Source of the DNA: Anthopleura xanthogrammica
Taxonomy: Eukaryota; Cnidaria; Anthozoa; Actiniaria; Actiniidae
Assembly: GCA_964019055.1 (NCBI GenBank)
Contig: OZ025207.1
Location: forward strand, 1,219,001-1,283,000
Direction: 5' to 3'
Length of the DNA: 64,000 bases
Part shown: positions 45,400 to 59,855 of the stretch, one piece after another
How positions within the stretch are numbered: position 1 is the first letter of the stretch
Layout of the letters: the number at the start of each line of letters is the position of its first letter
Notes under the pieces: generated by a model
Database searches by the model: none
What the model was told of the DNA's origin: nothing
What the model saw: only the letters and a program-made list of their open reading frames with translations
Program-made: the position numbers and the translations under genes

Positions 45400-46270
45400 T
45401 CAACATCCTATCAACACACTACTGACACAAGTGCTACACCCAGTCTATCAACAGTCTACATGCCACCAACTTGCAACAACAACCAACCTGTTGCACTGTG
45501 ACAATAGAGTGACATCTTGACAGCTCTCTTACCGAGCACGTCATTCTACACACACTGCAATTTTGTGCTTTAACTATTGCTACTGCTCATTTGTAGTCTT
45601 TGTTACTGATACTTTGTATTCCACATAGTAATTGTTCACATTATGCTCAACTTTTGTATACTAACACCTATCTACAGTGAAATACTTTCCTCTGGGTTAC
45701 TTTTAGATTCAATCAATACAGGATACAGGTAAATCATAATGGGATAGAAGGTGTAATAGCAAATATATATTTTTTCACTTGTTTCAAGTAGTTTTATAAA
45801 AGTTCTTAAAAATCTCATGAAAAGATTCATAATCCTTTTGTCCAATTGGAGCACCCATACACATCACATGCATGGACCTTTATACCTGATAAAGTCTTCT
45901 TCATTAGTATTCTAGTGATCTTTATATAAAGACTCGTGTCTTTTATGTAAAGAGTACTAATGAGGATGACTTTGTTAGAAATAAAGGTGCATCAAAGTTT
46001 AGATTGAGACCTCATCAAGGCCAGTGTCACATACAATCTCTGACAACCCACTAAATCATGTCATGTCATGGGAGTCTCTTTTGAACATATTGAGCATGAC
46101 AGTGATGTACAAACCTCTTTTGTGGCATGTAGGGTTGCTCTAATTAGACCAAAGTTTTATGAGTTTTTTAAATAGTTCAAAAAACTTATAGATCTTTTTT
46201 ATCAGGTCTGAAACCACTTGGCTATGCCTTGTGCTTTTATACCCGATAAAACGCTCCTCCTTTTTTAAAC
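45400..46270. repeat. Mirror of 400-bp repeat and hairpin repeat copy 2
   Basis: 45400-45775 mirrors 16418-16782; 45785-46270 mirrors 15905-16390, including the gttttat/gataaaac stem. Confidence 0.7.
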
Positions 46271-46699
46271 ACTACATAAACCCCCTTAAAATTTGTGAAT
46301 TTGTAATAAACAATTAAAAAGGCGAAACTGATAGAAAATGAATCAAAACTGTAACACTTCATATAAAAATCGATCTTGCTGCTCTTCCATTTTTTCTCAC
46401 TTTCTGCTTAAGTATTTTCTGTGCTTTATGCTGTCATTTGGCTGTAGGTATGCCACATTTTCTGTTTAGTAACCTAGTCAGAAGTTTCATTTCACAATAT
46501 AAGAAATAATAGCATGCCCACTTCATGCTTCACTGTGAATCTAGGATGTCAATCAAAAAACTACTGTACAACAAAGACTTATGAGGCTAAGTACTGGGTG
46601 TTGATTTGACAAGAAGTGATTTAGTCATGGGAACAAGATGTACTCAAATTGCCAAGTTGTCAAAGTTCTCAGTGATCAGAAAGTGCAGCTGAAGGAAGC

Positions 46700-47450
46700 A
46701 TTTTTGAAGGATCTTTTGATGTGACTGATAAAGGTACATCCAAAGACCAGTGTGGATCAACATTCTATTCCCATTACCTGTATTGTGTATGGTGTTTCCA
46801 GGAAGAGGATAAGCAGCCACCAGCACCACTGGTGAAAGATTAAAGTAATAGGCCTGCAAAGTTATCTAAATCAAGAGAGGAATTAAAACCATTTCAGTCT
46901 TCGTTACTGCTGAAGAACTGATGAAGTGACTGGCAAAGGTACATTAAGAGGAGAATGGGAACCAGCATTTCTATATTTGTATGGTGTTTCCAGGAGCAGG
47001 AACAGCAGATGACAACACCACTGTTGAAGAATTTGATAAAGTGTTTGACCGATCAGGAAGACCAGGATTTCCATTCCTATTGCTCACATGAAGTTTACAT
47101 GAACATGAAGAGCAGCTGACAACACCACTGCTGGAGGCTAAGATTAGATGATTGGCAAACCTATATCCAAAGATCAGTGAAGACCATATCTATTCCCATT
47201 ATTTGTATGGTGTTTCCTGGAGCAGGAAGAGAAGCTGACAACACCACTGTTGTATGTTCTGATAAAGTGACTAGCCAATGTCTATCCAGAAACCAGTGAA
47301 TACCATTTCTATTCTCCATTAAGTCTTTGGTATTTCCAGTAACATGAAGAGCTATTGACATTGCTGCTGTTGGAGGATATGATGAAGTGACGGACAAGTC
47401 CCAGTACAACACAAAACCCTCTGTGTTGTGGCAGGTCCAGGCCCACAACT
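46700..47450. repeat. Mirror of the degenerate 115-bp tandem repeat
   Basis: Units with agcagctgacaacaccactg and tggtgtttccaggagcagga recur at the same spacing as in the left arm. Confidence 0.75.
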
Positions 47451-48273
47451 TTATTACAACCAACACCCAGTACAATACAGAATTTGTCTTGGAAAGCCAA
47501 TAAACTATTGAATAATGAAGTAAATTACAATGAGATAGAGCATTGCCATTAACCATGACTATCCTGTCTGGTTCAGAGACCAAAGGAAGATGATAGCCAT
47601 CCCTGATTAGTCATAATATTACTGATGGTCCCCAATATGATGTCAAAATTCGAAGTGTTCTTTGAGCTGACCTCAGGCACTTGGAGGTTTTCCTTGTCTT
47701 CTAGTCGCTGCTGATTCTGGTTATTAGAAAAGGAAGAATGTGAATCACAATCTCTCAAACAATGAAGCAAGTACCGGTAGTCTACAAAGCAAAGATGGTG
47801 TAGCATTATGGTACTCACCTCTTACCTGCCTCTAAGACAAAGACACTATTGCAAAAGGCCCCTTCTGCCTAAATTCTCACTCACAGCATAAGATAGAGAG
47901 CAAAGACCCACTGGAGACCCACTGATGGGCTGGTGTACCATACTCAGTGTCTGTAGCTGGATGCATAACTCCATTAATTACACTGATCACTCATGATTGT
48001 AAACTGCATGGCATCTCTCAGTGCTATTACCAGCAATCTGTCAAGTACTTCGAAGTACCACAACTTTCCTTTCTATTCTTTTGTTTCCTACCTCAAGCTG
48101 ATATATCTTGTTAAGTGATGTTAATACCTAGCACGATAAAAAAAATATTATGGAAATTGCTATACATTCACTTTTGAGGAAGCTAACCCATTAACATGAT
48201 AAAAATGGTTTACATCATAATATGTTGTTGGCTAAGATAAAATAATAAAGAAATGGCACCAGATTTAAAAGTA

Positions 48274-49275
48274 TACACTCTATTACAGAATCATTGTTGG
48301 GTTCAAAACATATAACACAGAAGCTGAGACTGAAACAGTACAATGGAAGTATCTTAATTAGGTCGATCTAGTGATACAACTCCTGGAATATTCATAAATT
48401 GTTGCACTGACAGGAGGCTTTTAACATGTGTTTCATTTTGGCTGTGTATTTGAAATGAATACAGAGGATAATTATGTCATATACCAGAATACCTTTCAGT
48501 CTCAGCTCCTATGTTCTATGTTTTGAACCCAACAATGACTCTGCAATTGAATGTATATGATAATGATATTTACACCAAATCTAAAAAAAATGTTGTATGG
48601 TTGAAAAGTTTCAATCATCAAAGCTGAGGCCAGTTTGCAGCTATTATACAAGCAAAGCAATCACTCTTCGTGAATGTGTCTGTATGTAAACACACTACCC
48701 AGGATATTGATTACCCAGAATACCCCTTGGTCTTAAGCTTTGATGACCTAACCTCATCAACCTAACAATGTTTTTTTTAAATTTGGTATATATGTCATGT
48801 TCAAAAACTCATGAATAATTCATAAGCCTTTGCTCCAATTGTAGTGCCCATACACGTCACGTGCATGGACCTTTATACCCAATAAAGTCCTCTTCATTAG
48901 TATTCAAGTTATCTTTATATAAAGACACAGATGTGTCTTTATATAAAGAATACTAATGAGGACGACTTTATCAGAGATAAAGGTGCCTCCAAGTTTAGAT
49001 GAAGACTTAGAGCCTCATCAAGGTCAGTCTCACATACGATCACATGTCAGTGACGTATGAACCTCGACTGTGCATGACAGTTACATACGAACTTCTATCG
49101 ATGTATGAAAATCCATGTTCGTGAGGTGTATGGTCTCTCTAATTCGACCAAAGGTTTATAAATTATTAATGATTTTCTGAAGTAGTTCAATAAACTTGTT
49201 GATTGTGTTTTATCAGGTCTAAAACCACTCGGCTATGCCTCGTAGTTTTAAACCTGATAAAACACTCCTACTCGT
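48274..49275. mobile_element. Mirror of two MITEs and hairpin repeat copy 1
   Basis: 48274-48560 and 48567-48797 mirror the MITEs at 13628-13912 and 13328-13616. 48790-49275 mirrors 12838-13320, with an additional catctttatataaagacac-type inverted block near 48900-48960 not seen in the left copy. Confidence 0.65.
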
Positions 49276-49617
49276 TTATTAAACAGTACTTAAAATTGTT
49301 GAATGTATTTTATGAATTTTGAATGCAATTATTGTTTAATGGAGTTTTAAATGTTTGTGTTAAACTGACAAATCCGCCATCATATTTTCATCTCTAGATG
49401 ACCATACTAGTGTACTCGAATTGAAACTTGAAAGGAAATGATTCCTGTAAATAACTGAAAGGATACCTGCAATATGAGATATATTCAAGTGTGGTGGTCT
49501 TGATACAAATTGCAGTTAAAATGTCTTTATAAAAGGCAAAGAAACATGAACATAAAGCATAAATTATATAAAGCTATCACAGTTTAGAGCACCTCATCAA
49601 AATAAGATGCAGCTCAC

Positions 49618-50103
49618 TGTTGGACATTGTACAAGATACAGAACAAGACAGGAATGTGTCTGGTATATTGTAATCATCCAATTATGATGGACTTGATGCA
49701 ACCTACAATTGAACACTGTACAAATTATACAGTCCAACACAGGAATGTGTCAGAATTATTATTATGGACTGGATGATGCAATCCACTATTGGACATTCCA
49801 GGAAATGCAGAAAACAAGTGCAGAATATGTAATTATCTCCAAATACTGGAATGGCAGCAGTTACTGGCACTTGTGTAATGGGGCAGAAGAAGACAAGAAT
49901 GGACATTACAAAATTGAAGGAAAGCATAAAGACAAGGTAGCAAAACTCCAGTGGAAATGAATGCCAAACCTGCCATTCTAAAGCAGTGCCAAAACAAAAC
50001 ATGAGTGAAAGTAAGTGGATGTATTCTTCTAAGAATGGATGTTGGTTTTCAATTGCCAATGTACATAGTATTACCTAGAAGCAATCCAGTGATGACTTCC
50101 ATC
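49618..50103. other. Right-arm-specific segment with a diverged tandem duplication
   Basis: About 405 bp between 49697 and 50103 have no counterpart in the left arm at 12421. The start of the segment (cactgtacaaattatacag, caggaatgtgtcagaatta, ggactggatgatgcaa) is a diverged copy of the block just before it at 49618-49700. An 83-codon ORF at 49709-49960 reads plausibly (YWTFQEMQKTSAEYVIISKY) but has no recognisable domain and no left-arm partner to test. Confidence 0.6.
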
Positions 50104-51814
50104 AAAGACCAGTGCTCAAAAAATGGAACTCAGTGCCAGTATCACCCTTGGTTTTTAGATATCAACACAAGCTAGGGTACCCAACCCCTGGGGAGTGCTC
50201 TATTAACTATTAAGGGTGGCTATTGGCACTGTCAGAATTATTTGTAGGATTTCACATAAAATAAAGCCTGCTCAAAGATTGTGGATTGTCTGGATGGGAC
50301 TATCAAAGAGATCAAGTCACTTTACATTCAAAAAGTATCAAGATGGAACAAAGAGGAAGTTCAAAACAGTACCGACTGAATGTCATGAACAGTTCATAAA
50401 ACTAAAAGAAAGAACAGATCCAATGATGGTCTAGAAACACCTTGCTTTCCCCTGTAATTGAGATATTGAAGAGACGTCAATGTATAGAAGCACTGAGCCA
50501 CTGTAAGCATCAAAAGAGTGCAACATCAAGAACAGAGGAAATTAACATACAGTTATGAGGAACATACCTGTTACCACGCTGTTTGCTGGTGTGTTAAAGC
50601 CATAGAAAAAGTTATTTGGCTCCAATATTTTTTGCCAATAACCTATTAAAAACAAATGCCAAAAGAGCAAAACCTTAAATGATGGCAGTATTTAATAACA
50701 TGAAAACTATAACTTTTATACTTAAGTACACAGTAGTATGGTCATCCTCACATTTCATTACTTTCAATATACATATTTATTAGTAACTAAACATCAAATG
50801 TTCGTTATTATGTCGCTATGGCATTTATGTCATTCATTTCATAATCTCGACTCAATCAAATGTTTTTCTGTTAGTCTATAACACATGGATCTTCAAGGAT
50901 ACTTTGTGAAGCAGTGTATCCCACAGAATGCAGATTTAGGACAGCCTACTACTACACAAGTTCATTAGTGATATTTTTCAATATTTGATGTGATGCAAGA
51001 AGACCAGGTAGATATCGATGCGTATGAGAGAAATCCACAAGCATAAAGATTGATGGTAAGAGAGGCTGCACCAAAATAAAATATTTTCTTTGAAGCTGCA
51101 AAATAGAGCAGAACTAGGTGCAGAGAATCTGCAATTGACAACCCAAAATACGAGGGATGTAGACTGCATTTGAAGAAAATGAAGCAGGACCATTGAGCTA
51201 GAAATCTATAAGAGAGAAGCCCAAGCAGGATGATAGATGGTATGACATCCTGTCCACTAAAACCTCAAGAAAGCAAGAGTGAAAGTAATCTTTCAGTTAA
51301 TCTCTACACAAAACCACTCACCACATGACGTCCCAGGTAGTTCTGATGCAAGAAATTGAGACACCACAACGAAGGTAGCCCATCAGAGGGAATCCAGAAC
51401 ATAAAGATAGATGGTATGACATCTTATGCACTCCTGTTTGTTGGGTGTTACAAGGAAATGAGACAGGGCAAGAAGGGTGATAATCTTTAGAGAAGAAGCC
51501 AGAGCATGATGTAATGAAAGGCTGTACTTAACAAATAATCACCAATAATGGACCAATCAGCACATAAGTTTTATCCAAACTATATGATAACAAACTATAC
51601 GGCACACAATCTCCAAGTATTTCTTATACTGGTATACTTTACTGGTACTAAAATATTCATGGTACTTAATTAAGCCTTAATAGTAATTGTTATCATAAAG
51701 GGGTTTGATTTTCTTTTAACATACATTGGTATCTGGATATTCATTTTTGAGAATGTCCAGTTCTGCCTTTAATCAAATAATTAGTTATTTATTTATTGAA
51801 ACCTAAATATATAT

Positions 51815-52105
51815 TCAGTATGTCATCACATACAGCAAATTTGCCTGTAGAACCTCTGAGTGGCTTACAGACGTGACTACTTTGTCTGCCAAAATCCCTG
51901 GCTTTTGAAATATGACTTTTTGCTCAAGTACTGTGCCTTTTTTCTGTAAGGCTAGCAATTCTTCCAAAGACTTGCCTGAGCAAATACTGCATTTCCTTAT
52001 TCTTAGTTGCTGTGCAATTGTCAAAGCTAAAACAGACTTAGCACAAGTCCCATCTTCAATCTCGTCTTCCATACTGCTTTGAGACAAGGCTTGAGCATCA
52101 AACAA
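51815..52105 (-). CDS. Unidentified ORF, mirror of 10484-10783
   Basis: Same length and frame as the left-arm ORF, with about seven amino-acid replacements and about two silent changes. Replacements include H to Q, R to K, E to K, A to G and K to T. The excess of replacement changes suggests neutral drift. No domain, signal or membrane segment is seen. The only in-frame ATG consistent with the left copy is 14 codons into the frame. Confidence 0.2.
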   Translation of the reverse strand: MFDAQALSQSSMEDEIEDGTCAKSVLALTIAQQLRIRKCSICSGKSLEELLALQKKGTVLEQKVIFQKPGILADKVVTSVSHSEVLQANLLYVMTY

Positions 52106-54071
52106 ATTCCTTAATTACGTAATAGAGTTAATATTAATTAGTTATTTTAATGCCAATTAAAATTCTCAGATAAACAAAAAATATCCAAAAAATAAAACTA
52201 TTACACCATGACATAAAGTAAACTTTATTTTAAAATACTTTAAGAATTAACTTTGAACTAACCTTCAACCTAAGAATTACTCATGGTTGTTGGAGTAATG
52301 CGAATATATTTTGTATAAACTCAGCATATTTTATTCCAAATATATTGCTAGATTTGCTATTACACCTTGTATCCCATTATGATTTACCTGTATTCTGTAT
52401 TGATTGAATCCAGAAGTACACCAGAGGTAAGTATTTCACTGTAGAAATGTGTTAGTTAAGAAAAGTGGAGCATAATGTGAGCAATAATTACTATGTGCAA
52501 TACCAATCATTAGTAACTACATAGGTAGATTAAAAGCTCAGACGAAGACTACCAATTTGCAGTAATAATAGCAAAATCACAAAACAGTAGTGTGTGTAGA
52601 ATGTTGTGCTCAGTAAGAGAGCTGTCAAGATGTCACTCTATTGTCACAGTGGAACAGGTTGGTTGTTGTTGCAAGTTGGTGGGATGTAGACTGTTGGTAG
52701 ACTGGTGTGGCACTTGTGTCAGTAGTGTGTTGATAGGATGTTAAATTGTTGCATGTAAGGTAAGTGTGGTCAGGTGTTAGCACATGAGAGTTGAGCATAA
52801 TGTGAGCAATTACAATCTGGGAAACCAATCCACAGATGGGCTGGTAATCTTCCAACAAAGCATGCAGCATATATTTCAGATCTTGATCGTGTAAAAGCTG
52901 GCACCTTGAAATAACCCTTAGGTTTTTTAGAATGCAATGTCATAATGCTGTACACTCAAATGCTGTACACAACATGATATAATAAGAGATTGGTTGGGTC
53001 TCTCTTGATTTCCCGGTTTTGTCATATTCTCCAGTTTCATACTTCTATAAAACCATTATATTAGATTCCAATTCAATTTGTTTAGAGTGCCCTCTACAAA
53101 AAAATCAATTACAATTGGTAGTTTTTACCCCCGCTACTACAAATATGACAGCAGCTATTTGTTTCACACAACTAATAATACTCAAGGGAATGACTCATGG
53201 TATAAAATGAAAACGCTTGCCCATACAACGTTCGTCGTTCATGTGATGCATTCCCATGGTAGTAATATATGTTTGATTACGATGCAATTATTTGTCCTGC
53301 TAAATTGAAGTGCTTGTACCACAAACTTATTCACTGCTTTTTTAATTACTTGTGATCCATTTTCTGGCTCATGTGTAATTGATATGGAAACTGTTATTGT
53401 TGTTGTATTTGCTTAGTAACCTTTGCACATTTCATGGGAAACATATTTTGAGGCAGTTTTTGGTTATTTCTATTAGCATTCATTTCTTATCTACCAGAAG
53501 AAATTATCATTATCTTTTAAGAAGCATACCTGCCCCTCCCCTCATAAATTGGCTATCTTTTGAAAGACAAATTTACAGGGAATTCTCTTCATTGTGGGGG
53601 GGAGGGAGTGTATGAGCAGGCTATTTCTTAGCTAAACTTTCATTTAAATTGCAGTTGATAATGTTGATAATACAAAGCAATTGCCTCATATTATCCAAGA
53701 AATGTGTAAAAGCTTCCCAAGTATCTGTTAAATGTTGTTTGTCATAATGATTTGTTAAAAAAAGGAATTTTTTGCCTTGGAATATAACTGCTTTCCCACT
53801 TGACATAACAGTATTTGGCTAGCTGGGGACCCTGTGGTTTATTCTGTATAAGCTAAAACAGGATCAAATAATCCAAATTGCAAAGTCTATTTTTTACTCA
53901 AATGCTTTTAATTGATTATTACTTTCCATACAAGCAGCCTATTATGCACTTTCATCCACTTTTCTCTCTCAAAAACTTTAGAATTTGTCATCAATAGACG
54001 GTTTCTCACAGAAATCATTACTCATTTAAAGTACATTTCTAGACACTTGGACCCTCAAAATACCTTTTAGA

Positions 54072-54365
54072 CAGGTGTGTGCAGCAGTAAGAGCGTTTGT
54101 CTCCTCAATGTAACCCAGGTTTGAGTCCCACCGGACTCAGTGTTGTATGTGAGTAGAGTTGCTTGTTAGTTCTCTCCTGTGCTTCAAGGGGTTTTTCTCC
54201 AGCTTCTCTGGTTTTCCTTGAGCTCCCTCTGCCAAAATCATCTTCTAAATTCCAATTTGAATTTCAGTGGATGAAGAACCACTCTGTCTGTGGAAAGCCA
54301 CTGTTATATCCCATTTATTTTTTATACTTTTTATTGCCATCCCATTTATAAGATAGGTCTCTCTA
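54072..54365 (+). mobile_element. tRNA-derived SINE (mirror of copy 2)
   Basis: Plus-strand copy with caggtttgagtcccaccgga, the shared core, and a tail ending near taagataggtctc. Confidence 0.8.
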
Positions 54366-56317
54366 CAGTGGGTGTATCATTCAAATTTTGGCCCAGCAAT
54401 TAGATACTTGAATAATCTAGAGGTTTTGCAGACAACTATTTCATAAATTGAAGCATTACTCAAGAATGTCAGGCACAAGAAACAACAAATTTTCTGTATT
54501 AATTACCACAACTGTTTTTGAATTGTTAATTAAGGGAAATAACTCTTATTTCTATTTCTAAACTCAGAATATCTAAGTAATCAAATTTGGCTAATAACTA
54601 AATTAATTTTTTATTGACTTCTACTAAGATGTTATATTTATGACTCAGTAATTTTTTTTATTCACGAAAAGCCGACAAAACTCCACTAGTGAATAGACAA
54701 CAGGACATAGGCTTCTCTCCAGCTCTTTCTCCATAATGTACTACAAGTTATGATTATAGCTTAGTGATTATCATAGGTTGCAGTTTCATATCAGTCCATA
54801 TACAGGGACAACAGAATACATTTTAAAGCTAAGGGTGGGGCTAGTATGCAAATTAAAGGGAAAAAGTGGGGGTGGCGAAGACTATCAAATATTCAAGACT
54901 ATTATGCAAAACAAAAAGAGTTGAGGGGCTAAGGCCCCCCTGGCTCCACCGTCCCTGACATAAGACATAAGGTACGAGATAAGTTGAAATTACAAGCAAA
55001 TTCAGAGGAATTCAAAATTTACTCAGCATGCTGCAAGGAACTGTCTGAATCACGTTATAGCAGTCTGTAAAACAGGAAGTAAACAATTTCTCTCTACGAG
55101 CTATTCAATATTGCAATTTTAGAGCAAGGTTTTTTCTAATTTAGTGTAGCTAATTTATAGCACATTGTGGTAATTAAAGCTACCGTAATTCAAAATGAAG
55201 TCTGTGTGTGAAATTGTGAAGGGACACAATATTTCAATGGATTTTCATAGGTATTTTTAGTCTGATTGGTACATGTTCCTCGTACATAATCTCTCCTGTT
55301 CAGGTTGTTTTTGTGATGTGCATTATTTAATTCTTATTGATTGATCCTATCAGGATGAGTAATAAAGGCATGGCAGCCAGCCAGGAAACCCTTCCACCAC
55401 CCTCACCCATACAATATGTTCCCTTTCACTATTGAGAAATAAAAATGTTGAGACAAGGGGGAGGGGTGAAGTACACATACCAATCATTACATTCGTTTGA
55501 GGCATGCTGCAAATGACTTGGTTAGTAGTAATAAGACCAAAATATTTATTCTGAAGTTATGGTCACGCAAACAGGATAAACTTTGTATGAACTTTCCATA
55601 TTCATCTTTTCCTGTGAAGTGAATAGTAACCAAATGCAAGAAATTGAGAATTTGTCTCATCAATTAAGTGAAATAATTATATAGCAACTTGCACATTTTT
55701 GATTGTCTTTGCATACCGTCAAACAAAAAATGAAAACTTGTGAATAACAAGGTGCAACAAGGACTTTGGTTTTTGAAACCAAATAGCAACCTACAGTACT
55801 TTGTTTTTGTTTTCTTATGTCCAAGCTTCGCTAGCATGCCTCAAACGAATGATCACAAACAACACGCACACTTTAATACAATGTCTGTTGTCCTTGATTT
55901 GATTGGAGAGATAAAGTCAAACCCAGTTGTAATTGACCAAGGTATAGAGGGATTTTACTTCAAAATAAGACCACCCTTATCCTCTACTGTTTACTAGCCA
56001 AGGAGATTAGCAATGAATGATTTTTCCTCAATTTCCTAGCATATTGCTAGATACCGGTATGCCATTAAAACATCTAGTAAAATCCCTCATCACAGATTGA
56101 AATTTGATGAAAAATTTTAGAAGTTTGAAAGTTGAAATAACAAATTGATGCATTACCAAAAACTTTTGAAGTTTACAAGTTTTGGAATTATCTTTGAAGA
56201 CACGAAATGCCAGTACAATTGGAGATCATACTTATACAGACTTCAATATTTATTTCAAAGTCAATGATGGCACTCGTAAAAATGCTTTATGGTCAATTGC
56301 AACTGGGTTTAACTCAT
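54366..56317. other. Mirror of 6229-8221, no gene
   Basis: Contains the mirror of the 19-bp and 20-bp inverted-repeat elements (about 55.49-55.85 and 55.92-56.31 kb). The rest is A/T-rich without a supported feature. Confidence 0.5.
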
Positions 56318-56475
56318 ATTGGGAGGGGTGGGGATCAACTTAAAATGGGGGGAGGGGTTCATGCCTTATACTGGGGGGAGGTGATCACTTGTACTGGGGG
56401 GAGGGGAATACAATCAAGGGGGGAGGGTATAACATCATGGGGGGTGGGGGATGTATACTTCTTAGGGGGAGGCGA
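56318..56475. repeat. G-rich tandem repeat (mirror of 6031-6230)
   Basis: Multiple runs of five to six G (ggggggaggggttcatgcc, tactggggggaggtgatcac, ggggggtgggggatg). Unit structure has diverged from the left arm. Confidence 0.7.
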
Positions 56476-56798
56476 AATCGTGTCGGCTTTCTGGGAGGAT
56501 ATAATTAACATGCACTTTGTGTCTTAGAATTTTCAGGCAATAATGATGAGGGACTTCTGATCTGGAGGTAAGAATCTTGGTTTTGCTGTTTTAGACTTAG
56601 ATTGTTTGAAGTGAGTGTGTGGTATGATGAGTTTTGGACTTAGAAATTTTTTACCTTTGAATTTTTCTGACTTGTATCTTGTATATTGTCTGTGTTGTGT
56701 TTGAAATAAAGTTTGATTTCAGACTTGGTGGTGTTCCTGTGTTTTTTAATGAAGTCCATCTTTACCCTCTCCACGCCCTTTTTACCCTTACAAAAAAA

Positions 56799-59700
56799 TA
56801 CTTCCCCATGGCCCTACCAGCACCAAGTCTCACTACCCCGGTAGACCAGGACCAGGCAGTACTTACTGTCCCGACAAGAGTCATCTTATGAAACCATAAC
56901 CAGGCGGCTGCTCCGATGGTGAAGATTATCAATAAGGACATCAGACTCTGAACCCCCTACAGGCTCATGAAAGTACCTTGACGGTAAGCCAGCCTTTATA
57001 CTGTGATGGTCAGTACAAGTAGGAGACTTAGAAATAGCCATACCTCACTACCCATAGGTTTTACTGCACAACAGTGATGTATATCTTAGAGTGGTGTGAT
57101 CAATAAGCTCAAGACGGTATTCAGACTCCCATAAAGTGTATGTGATTTAATATCCAGCCTGGTTTGCGAAGACTAAAATAACAAAGTTTCTAGGCTACTA
57201 AACTTGTGAAAAATGAGCTGGTCTATCCCGAAAAGGAAACTACCACCATGCAATTCAATATGAAAAGCTAACCTACACTTTTAACCCTTCAACAACAATT
57301 TATGTTTCCCTAGAGGACTAAGGCATATAATGTATTCAATTAAATATTCATGTATTCTGAGACTGCTAAGGGACTGGGTCTATGAATGTGTTCAATTGAA
57401 TATTAATATATTCAACCTGCTAAGGGACTGGGTCTAATTTATTCATTATTCAATATTAGTTTATTCAATGTCTGCTAAGGGACTGGTCTAAGTATTAAGT
57501 TATTCAAGGTCTTCTTAGGGGACTTATTTCCACTTATCACATTTGACCATCTTGGCCTCAATCAATCTATGTGACTGTACCGTTACAGCCAAAAATTCTA
57601 TTCAAGTAGCGAATCAATTGACTTTATTAATTTGGTTGAAACTAATTCAATTTCCTTTTTTATGCTGTTACGAGTCAAAATTACTAGAGTGGATTTTGTA
57701 GTCTAGAAAAAAAGCCAGCAAAGTGCATAGCTGTATGTTTGGAGGTCAAATAAGCTTTGCCAAGAATGTAGTTCTATTATATGTTTGTCGATCATGCAAG
57801 AAATGATTGTTCAGTCTCCTGAGCCAGAGACTCATGGCTAAAACACATGATTCAAGATCAATTTGGAATTTACAATGATACAAAATCCACTCTCCTAGTT
57901 GATTTCTAAGGGACGTGGCCTATGATTATTATTGGACATATTTCTTTAAGTCTCTTGTGCATCTATCTCAAACAAGGCCATGTAGGATGTTTTCAAACCA
58001 AATTAAATTTTGAACTTTTTCAAATTTAGATAATTTTTATGACCATTTGCATAGTAGATAAGCCTTGGTTGACATGGCTGCACAGTAAAGTATAAGAGCA
58101 ATTTTAAAGGGAGTCCTATCCTAGTTTAATGTCTTAGCGTTACTTCTTAACTTGTATGACTTTTGAACTGTTCCTAAAGTTTATCAAGTTATTTTTCCTA
58201 GACTCAGTTTTTTCACCAGCAAAAAACTTCTCAACAGAAGTAAAAGTATCGTAAAAGATTGACATAATGAATTGCAAAGGTTTTTTTCCGTTCATCAGTT
58301 TTTGAGCAAATACACTACATGCGTCAATATAAACTATTCAGTTCAATTTCACAATATATTTTCATGGCTAAGTTGGTATTTTGTGACAAGTTTCAAGTAT
58401 TTGCCAATGTTTAAGTCACTGAGTATTTGATTTCAAAATGTTTCAATTTTGGACAGGTTGTGCATATATACAAGTGCTTTGGACATAATAATTCATAGTA
58501 AAACAACTCTTGGTTTTACTTGTATAGTTGCATTTCATTCTTGATTGTGAGGTATGGTGTTTGGATGCCATTGTGTGATGGCTCACCTTATCCTCTATTC
58601 ATTCATTTCCCATTTGCCTTATTTGGCTTGGGTTTGTTTGTTTGCACTTTTAGTGTATAATTTCATGATTGACTGCACAGCTGAATTTGTTCATATTAAT
58701 CATTAAATCTAAATCTTTTGTTGATCAAAAATGTTGGTTGGTGATTGTGATTTTTCAATTTTTTGAAGATTTTGTGATATTCACAGGCTGAAAAGGTAAT
58801 GCACATAGTGTAGTGTAGTTGCTTTCTCTAGTTTTTCAATGCCTTGAATACCATCTGATGATAGTGATTTTGGCTCAAATAATTCAATTAATTTATTAAC
58901 TTGGATGAATTAATTTTTTTCAAAACATTTGCAAATTTTGCCAACAAAATGTAATTTTTATAGGAATCATACTTTGGATTTTGCCAATAAAATGTGTTTT
59001 TTTTTAAATGTTGTATGATAGCAGATTTAAGTAAGACCTCAGTTTCTGAAAATGGGTAAGATTTGAAGATATATTTTGATCCGTTTTGTGTTTACTCAAT
59101 ACATTACTGCAGGATACCAGTTCTTTTCATTAATAATTTTCAAGTTGAATTATTTTTGATCCATTTTTGAATTATTTTTGAATCATTAATCATAGTTATT
59201 TTGTTTCACGATTTTTGGATGGTATTCATTCATTCAAATTTTATTCAATTTTGCGAACACTTTTAGTGAAAGAAGTTGTCAGGAATTTATTTAGCATTAT
59301 TTTTAGAATTTAGAAGAAACTGAGGTCTTATTTTGCTGGTGAAAAAACTTATTAAATTACAATCCTATGATAGAACCTTGTAGATCAGTCTAGCCGAACA
59401 TCATTCAACTTAAGATTAGATCATCTAGAAATGATTCAACTCCTAGTCTTCCCAGGCTGATAATCTACTTTATGGAAGTCTGAATGGTGTCTTATACACA
59501 CCTATTGAGCTCACCACCCCAAAGTATCACTGCTGTACACACCCATGAATAGTAAGATATGGTTATTTCTGCTCCTACTTGCACTAACCTTCACAGTGAC
59601 TGGCATTTATACCGTCAGCGCACTAACATGAAATCTGCAGAGGACCATCACCTGGTACCCTTACCGTCAACCTTCATCACCGGAGCAGCCGTCTGATCAC

Positions 59701-59810
59701 AGCCTCGAGGTTAGACTCTGCCGAGAGCAGCAATGTTGTACCGCCTTTAATGGTTTCCTGGTCTGGTGGGGCAGCTTCTGTTTGGTACTGGCAGGACCTC
59801 GTGGGAGGTA
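56799..59810. mobile_element. Mirror of the 3-kb long-TIR element
   Basis: Ends tacttccccatggccctacc and gcaggacctcgtgggaggta; same internal organisation as 2739-5719 with scattered substitutions. Confidence 0.65.
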
Positions 59811-59855
59811 TCAAGTGTATTTCATTTTTCTGGTGTACAAATAATAAATGATAAT

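Noticed and set aside
47161..47583. 140-codon minus-strand ORF, the longest in the window
   Set aside because: It lies across the degenerate 115-bp tandem repeat and is broken in the left arm into two short frames; no domain is recognised.
49703..50059. 118-codon minus-strand ORF
   Set aside because: Lies opposite the more plausible 83-codon frame in the right-arm-specific segment and has no left-arm counterpart or recognisable motif.
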